A stretch of 64,000 bases of DNA from Robiginitalea aestuariiviva (lineage in GTDB: Bacteria > Bacteroidota > Bacteroidia > Flavobacteriales > Flavobacteriaceae): positions 618,965-682,964 of the forward strand of contig NZ_JARPUQ010000001.1 of NCBI RefSeq assembly GCF_029537735.1. Direction: 5' to 3'. A program made the position numbers and the translations under genes. Shown one piece after another: positions 60,023 through 64,000 of the stretch. The notes under the pieces were generated by a model, which did no database searches, was not told the origin of the DNA, and was given only the letters and a program-made list of their open reading frames with translations. The stretch's first letter is position 1; each line of letters starts with the position of its first letter.

Positions 60023-60030
60023 TAAATGTA
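60023..60030 (-). promoter_or_regulatory. -7-like box upstream of BNR paralogue 3
   Basis: TACATTTA read on the minus strand, 25 bp before the ATG; the same box and nearly the same spacing as at BNR paralogue 2. Confidence 0.4.
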
Positions 60031-60076
60031 ACAAATTAAAAGGCGGTACCCGAGACCAGGGCCCGATACCTGAAAA

Positions 60077-60107
60077 TAAAAAATCCGGACCGTTTTGGTC
60101 CGGATTT
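60077..60107 (-). terminator. Rho-independent terminator of thioredoxin gene
   Basis: AAATCCGGACC-GTTTT-GGTCCGGATTT is an 11-bp perfect stem; on the minus strand it is followed by TTTATTTT. It lies 23 bp past the thioredoxin stop. Confidence 0.85.
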
Positions 60108-60129
60108 AACGGTTTCGGGGTAACCCGGC

Positions 60130-60492
60130 TCAGGATGCCGGGCTGAGTAGGGTATTTTGGATCACGTCTTCCAGCACGTGCTTGGGCAAAGCCCCGGCCT
60201 GCATCATAGGCTGTTGGGCCACCGGGATAAACAGGATGCTGGGGATGCTTCGGATCTGGAAGACCGCTGCCAGTTCCCGTTCCACTTCGGTGTCCACTTT
60301 ATAGATAATCACGTCCGGATATTCGTCGCTCAATTCTTCGAGGATGGGAGCTACCATTTTACAGGGTCCGCACCAGTCCGCATAAAAGTCGATAATGGCG
60401 GGTTTTTCCCCTTTGTAGTTCCACTCGGTCTCGGTAGTGTAGTCAAAAACCTCCTCCTTGAACTTCTGAGCAGTGAGTTTTACTGTAGGCAT
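60130..60492 (-). CDS. trxA: Thioredoxin
   Basis: A 120-aa cytoplasmic thioredoxin with the canonical active site FYADWCGPCK (C41, C44) and the cis-proline in RSIPSILF. No signal peptide. It reduces protein disulfides with electrons from thioredoxin reductase. Slightly longer than E. coli TrxA because of extra residues before strand 1 and at the C-terminus. It is a single-gene unit with its own terminator. Confidence 0.92.
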   Translation of the reverse strand: MPTVKLTAQKFKEEVFDYTTETEWNYKGEKPAIIDFYADWCGPCKMVAPILEELSDEYPDVIIYKVDTEVERELAAVFQIRSIPSILFIPVAQQPMMQAGALPKHVLEDVIQNTLLSPAS

Positions 60493-60654
60493 AACGCAAA
60501 GATTTTATGGGGTAAAGGTAGGCAGGGGTTCCCGGGCCGGATGTAACATTAGTTGCACAAGCCCCTGACCATCAATGACATTGTCGTTTGACATGGAAAT
60601 GCCCGATTTCAGGGCGATAAGGCCGATTCTTACCGCAGGATTCCTCCCTGGGCC

Positions 60655-61614
60655 CTAGGGCGCAGCAGGGGCGATGGCCATTAAATCCTTCAGGAAAACG
60701 CGGGTAAAGGCTTCTTTAAAATATATGTGGTGGGAGTCCCGCATCCACTTCTCGAAACGGGCGCTGTAAAGATTCCCTCCCGGGGAATAATCCAGCCACA
60801 CCCTGCCCTTAGCCGCAGCCTTCAGGTATTTATATACCTCTTCCCGGTTCTTCTGGCTACGGGCAAAGGCCCGGTCTTCAGGGGAGGTGTAAAACACCAC
60901 AGGAATGCCTTTGGAATCCAGTAATTCCAGAATGGCCCCGAAAGCCTCCAGCTCCCGTTCTGCCATTTGGGATTCGCCCCCGGGAAAAGTCCTCAGGAAG
61001 CCTTCATCCCCGGGGTCAAAAACGTAATTCACCCGGGTGGAATCCTGGTTGGGGTGGCGCTTTTTGGTGGCGTCAAAATCCTGGTAAGTGGCACCGCTTC
61101 GCTCCAGGGTCCGGGCCAGGGTAAGCAGGCCATTGGCCAGTTGGTTGCGCTTGTTCAGCAGTAATTCGTCCCAAAACAAAATGGGGTGGCGATATACAAA
61201 TTGGGAGGCGTATTCCTTGTAGGCCAGGCGGCGGGTGTCGAAGGAAAACCAGGAAACCCCCAGGATCACCACTTCCGGCATTTCCCGGGCCTCCTCCAGG
61301 TAGGCCCTGAGCAGGTGGTGGGTATAGGTCAGGTTGGCCTGGTTAAACGCCAGGTTATAGGTTTGGGCCCCCAGACCGCGGGTAAGGGTAGCCGCATCCA
61401 GGGAAGCCGCCACCCTGGACGATCCCAGCACCAGCACCCTGGCATCGCCGTGTTCAAAGGCCTGCTGGTAGTCCCGGGCAAAGGTGCCCCGGTCTGCATG
61501 GTATCCCGTTGCCCCTGTGGAAAAGGCCAGCACCAATAGGAGCGTCAGGCCCAGATAGACCAGATAGGCAGTGCCCAGAAACCTGAATATTTTTAAAAGG
61601 AAGGCTTTGATCAG
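60655..61614 (-). CDS. SGNH/AlgJ-like protein partner of MBOAT acyltransferase
   Basis: Up to 319 aa. The frame stays open upstream of the GTG at 61536 and encodes a clear TM helix (GTAYLVYLGLTLLLVLAFST), so the real start is probably the CTG at 61614, which overlaps the MBOAT stop as CTGA. The soluble domain has VLVLGSSRVAASLD (SGNH-type Ser block) and DSHHIYF near the end (Asp-x-His block). Such membrane-anchored SGNH proteins act with MBOAT proteins in O-acylation of surface polysaccharides. The start is uncertain, the pairing is strong. Confidence 0.72.
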   Translation of the reverse strand: MIKAFLLKIFRFLGTAYLVYLGLTLLLVLAFSTGATGYHADRGTFARDYQQAFEHGDARVLVLGSSRVAASLDAATLTRGLGAQTYNLAFNQANLTYTHHLLRAYLEEAREMPEVVILGVSWFSFDTRRLAYKEYASQFVYRHPILFWDELLLNKRNQLANGLLTLARTLERSGATYQDFDATKKRHPNQDSTRVNYVFDPGDEGFLRTFPGGESQMAERELEAFGAILELLDSKGIPVVFYTSPEDRAFARSQKNREEVYKYLKAAAKGRVWLDYSPGGNLYSARFEKWMRDSHHIYFKEAFTRVFLKDLMAIAPAAP

Positions 61615-63038
61615 AATTGGAAATAAATAAATTGAACTTCCGAGGTAAACATCCGGTTATACACCAGAAACCCCATGATAATATATACGGCGTAGCGCAA
61701 CCCTTTGTGGCGGGAAATCACCAGGCTGCGTTCGTCCCGCCTCAGGTGCCATTCCAACAACAGCAGCGGCAGGATATAGAGCAGGCCGGTGGTAGACCCC
61801 AGGGGGGTAAGGCCCTGGCTTATAATCCCATTAAGGTACCCCCAGGCCGCTCCCAAATCCGGACTGCGGAAAAAGATCCAGGCCAGAGTCACAAACCCAA
61901 AGGTTATCGCTATGCGCCAGCACTCGTACGCCGTGGGGAACCGCGCCTGTTGGGCCACCACCCCCTCCCGGAAGCGGCGGTTGCGCTTCAGGAAAAAGGA
62001 GGGCAGGTATAAGAGGGCATGCATGCCGCCCCAGGCGATAAAGGTCCAGTTGGCCCCATGCCAGAAGCCGCTTACCAGAAAGATGATAAAGATGTTGCGG
62101 ATAGCTTTGGGCCTGGATACGCGGGAACCCCCCAGCGGGAAATACAGGTAATCCCGGAACCAGGTGGAAAGCGAGATGTGCCACCGGTGCCAGAACTCGC
62201 TGATATTCCGGGAGAAATAGGGAAACTTGAAATTGGACATCAGCTCAAACCCGAATAGCTTGGACACCCCGATGGCGATATCGGAATACCCGCTGAAATC
62301 CCCGTAAATCTGAAACGCAAAATACACCGCCCCCAAAAGCAGGGTGCCGCCGCTTACGTCCTGGTAATTCGAAAAGATATAGTCCACTTCCGGGGCCAGG
62401 GAATCCGCAATGACTACTTTTTTGAACAGCCCCCACAGGATGAGCCGCAACCCGTCCACACCCTGCCGGTAGATGAAGGTCCTGGGATGCCGGATCTGGG
62501 GCAGCAGGTGGGAGGCCCTTTCGATGGGACCGGCCACCAATTGCGGAAAAAAGGACACATAGGCGGCAAAGGCTATAAAGTCGCGCGTGGCACGGATCTG
62601 CCCCCGGTAAACGTCTATGGTATAGGAGAGGGTCTGGAAGGTGTAGAAGGAGATGCCCACCGGGAGTACGATGTTCAGGGTCCAGGTATGCTCCGCCGCA
62701 AACCCCATGGCGCGGAGCATGTCCACCCAGGAATCCACAAAGAAGTTGTAGTATTTGAAAAAGCCCAGCAGGCCAAGATTAAACAGCAGGCTACCCGCCA
62801 AAATGGCTTTCCTGCGCCAGGGGATGGTTGCCTTTTCCAGACCCAGGCCGGCGAAATAGTCCACCACTACGGACATCAGGATCAAGCCCAGGAAGCGGTA
62901 GTCCCACCAGCCGTAAAAGACGCAGGAGGCTACCAGGATCAATGCGTTCTGGTGGGAAGTTTTCCGATTGAAAACAAACCAGTACAGGGCAAAGACCACC
63001 GGCAGGAAAATGACAAATTCGAGGGAATTGAACAGCAT
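61611..63038 (-). CDS. MBOAT family O-acyltransferase (AlgI/DltB-like)
   Basis: A 475-aa polytopic membrane protein. It begins LFNSLEFVIFLPVVFALYW and shows the family core: LPVGISFYTFQTLSYTIDVY, SFFPQLVAGPIERA, QIYGDFSGYSDIAIG, NISEFWHRWHISLSTWFRDY and the catalytic His in SGFWHGANWTFIAWGGMHAL. It moves acyl groups across the membrane onto polysaccharides or other acceptors. ATG 63038 is chosen; upstream codons are not family-like. It overlaps the SGNH-like partner by a few bases. Confidence 0.93.
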   Translation of the reverse strand: MLFNSLEFVIFLPVVFALYWFVFNRKTSHQNALILVASCVFYGWWDYRFLGLILMSVVVDYFAGLGLEKATIPWRRKAILAGSLLFNLGLLGFFKYYNFFVDSWVDMLRAMGFAAEHTWTLNIVLPVGISFYTFQTLSYTIDVYRGQIRATRDFIAFAAYVSFFPQLVAGPIERASHLLPQIRHPRTFIYRQGVDGLRLILWGLFKKVVIADSLAPEVDYIFSNYQDVSGGTLLLGAVYFAFQIYGDFSGYSDIAIGVSKLFGFELMSNFKFPYFSRNISEFWHRWHISLSTWFRDYLYFPLGGSRVSRPKAIRNIFIIFLVSGFWHGANWTFIAWGGMHALLYLPSFFLKRNRRFREGVVAQQARFPTAYECWRIAITFGFVTLAWIFFRSPDLGAAWGYLNGIISQGLTPLGSTTGLLYILPLLLLEWHLRRDERSLVISRHKGLRYAVYIIMGFLVYNRMFTSEVQFIYFQF

Positions 63039-63160
63039 AAGGCCCGGGTGCGTAGCAACAAAGAAACAAAATGCCGTTGAATTGGCCCGGCCTGGCGAGC
63101 ACCGGCCGGGCAACAGGGTACGTCTGAATTTTCACTACATTCAGGCAAACCTTAGCCCAC

Positions 63161-64000
63161 ATGAAAAAACTGCTTCTGTTCCTGCTTTTGAGTTCCCCCG
63201 TAATAGTTGCCCAACAACTCCCCACCCGCTGGGACGAGCTGGTGGCCTCGGACTGGGAGCTCGCCCTTGAAAAATCAAATTACACCTGCATCCTGCCCAT
63301 CGGTATCCTGGAAAAGCACGGGCCGGGAGTGCCTATTGGCTCGGACCTGATCCGGGCCCGGCAGTGGGCCAAACGGGCCACCGCCAACGAATATGCCGTG
63401 GTCTTCCCGGATTACTTTTACGGGCAGATCAACGAGGCCAAACAACAGTACGGTACCTTTTCCCTCCCTTCCAAACTGGCCATGGAGCTGCTGGAAGCCA
63501 CTACCAAAGAGATTGCCCGCAACGGGTTTAAGAAGATCATCCTGATTAATAGCCACGGCGGCAACCCCCAGATGATCCGGTATTTTATCCAGAACCAGCT
63601 GGAGACCCAAAAGGATTATGTGGTCTACTTTTTTGAGCCGGATATGCCGGCAGACGTGGCCAAACAAATCCGTGAAACGCGCAAATCCGATCCCGCAACG
63701 GACCAGCATGGAGGCGAACGGGAAGCCTCCGAAATCCTCTACCTGCGGCCGGAGCTGGTAAAGCTGGAGCGCAGCACACAGGAATCCGGGGCCAACCAGG
63801 CGCGCCTGCAATTGCCGGGAACCCTGTACACCGCCATCTGGTGGTATGCCTCCTACCCTAACCACTACGCCGGGCAGGCGGAGGTTGGTTCCGAGGCCCT
63901 TGGGCGCATCATCACCGAAAACACGGTTGCCTCACTCACGCGGGCCATCCGCGCCGTGAAAGCGGATACCATTACCCTGAAGGTGCAAAACGAATATTTT
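63161..64000 (+). CDS. Creatininase family protein, exported, 3'-truncated by window edge
   Basis: At least 280 aa, open to the last base of the window. The signal peptide ends VIVAQ. The metal-binding motifs of the creatininase family follow: LPIGILEKHGPGVPIGSDL, INSHGGNPQM and DQHGGEREASEIL. Family members hydrolyse creatinine or act on other amide rings, and one branch makes formamide-type cleavages in riboflavin or F420 synthesis; an exported member is not assigned. ATG 63161 is 123 bp from the divergent MBOAT gene. Confidence 0.87.
   Translation, partial: MKKLLLFLLLSSPVIVAQQLPTRWDELVASDWELALEKSNYTCILPIGILEKHGPGVPIGSDLIRARQWAKRATANEYAVVFPDYFYGQINEAKQQYGTFSLPSKLAMELLEATTKEIARNGFKKIILINSHGGNPQMIRYFIQNQLETQKDYVVYFFEPDMPADVAKQIRETRKSDPATDQHGGEREASEILYLRPELVKLERSTQESGANQARLQLPGTLYTAIWWYASYPNHYAGQAEVGSEALGRIITENTVASLTRAIRAVKADTITLKVQNEYF

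Overview
The window looks like chromosome of a GC-rich member of the Flavobacteriaceae (Bacteroidota). This is inferred from several things seen together: exported proteins with typical Bacteroidota signal peptides and lipoboxes, almost no Shine-Dalgarno sequences, TAnnTTTG-type -7 promoter boxes, tRNA genes without encoded CCA, and families that are largely flavobacterial (DUF6090, DUF3570/DUF4266, the SDR-type threonine dehydrogenase, deoxyhypusine-synthase-like proteins, PafA-type phosphatase). Codons are strongly biased to G/C in third position, so a Robiginitalea-like organism is a reasonable guess, but this is not proven here.

Layout. 1-9.1 kb: the end of a large MG2/TonB-plug protein, a histone-deacetylase-family enzyme, ferritin, a Cys/Lys-rich miniprotein with a 16-bp operator-like palindrome, a short SSB, a beta-lactamase-fold lipoprotein and the first of three large BNR/sortilin-like beta-propeller proteins. 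9.1-18.9 kb: CBS-domain protein, M28 peptidase with a multi-TM tail, SDR, TPR protein, a lipoprotein/SnoaL-like/trehalase operon and threonine dehydrogenase. 17.5-23.1 kb (minus strand): a compact operon of arginine decarboxylase, agmatinase, deoxyhypusine-synthase-like enzyme, acidic small protein, VOC protein and a RimB-RimK fusion. 24.5-25.4 kb: moaC-moaE.

25.4-27.9 kb is the most unusual part. Two identical 427-bp tandem units each carry a 96-aa GIY-YIG nuclease gene and begin with a 5' fragment of the tRNA-Arg(CCT) gene; an intact tRNA-Arg(CCT) follows. A second tRNA-Arg(CCG) lies about 1.1 kb further on. Both intact tRNA genes share the same terminator and a hairpin-rich downstream repeat with compensatory base changes.

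27.9-33.9 kb: nitrilase, exported RidA-like lipoprotein, an XRE regulator/membrane-protein pair with a twin operator laid exactly over its promoter, and a tightly overlapping thioredoxin-ApbE-DUF4266-DUF3570 operon that looks like an extracytoplasmic flavinylation module. 33.9-45.6 kb: second BNR protein, second beta-lactamase-fold hydrolase, 3-keto-disaccharide hydrolase-like protein, GNAT, bestrophin-like channel, PafA-type phosphatase and M20 amidohydrolase. 45.6-51.7 kb: divalent-metal efflux operon (His-rich small protein, RND pump fused to its outer-membrane factor, adaptor lipoprotein). 51.7-64 kb: penicillin-acylase-family lipoprotein, PepSY and CDGSH proteins, D-aminoacylase-like lipoprotein, third BNR protein, thioredoxin, an MBOAT/SGNH-like acylation pair, and the start of an exported creatininase-family protein.

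Overall this is mostly core and periplasmic-hydrolase-rich chromosome. The tRNA-associated GIY-YIG cassettes are the best candidate for an under-described mobile system; the ApbE/DUF3570 module and the polyamine operon with a deoxyhypusine-synthase homologue are the best functional puzzles.
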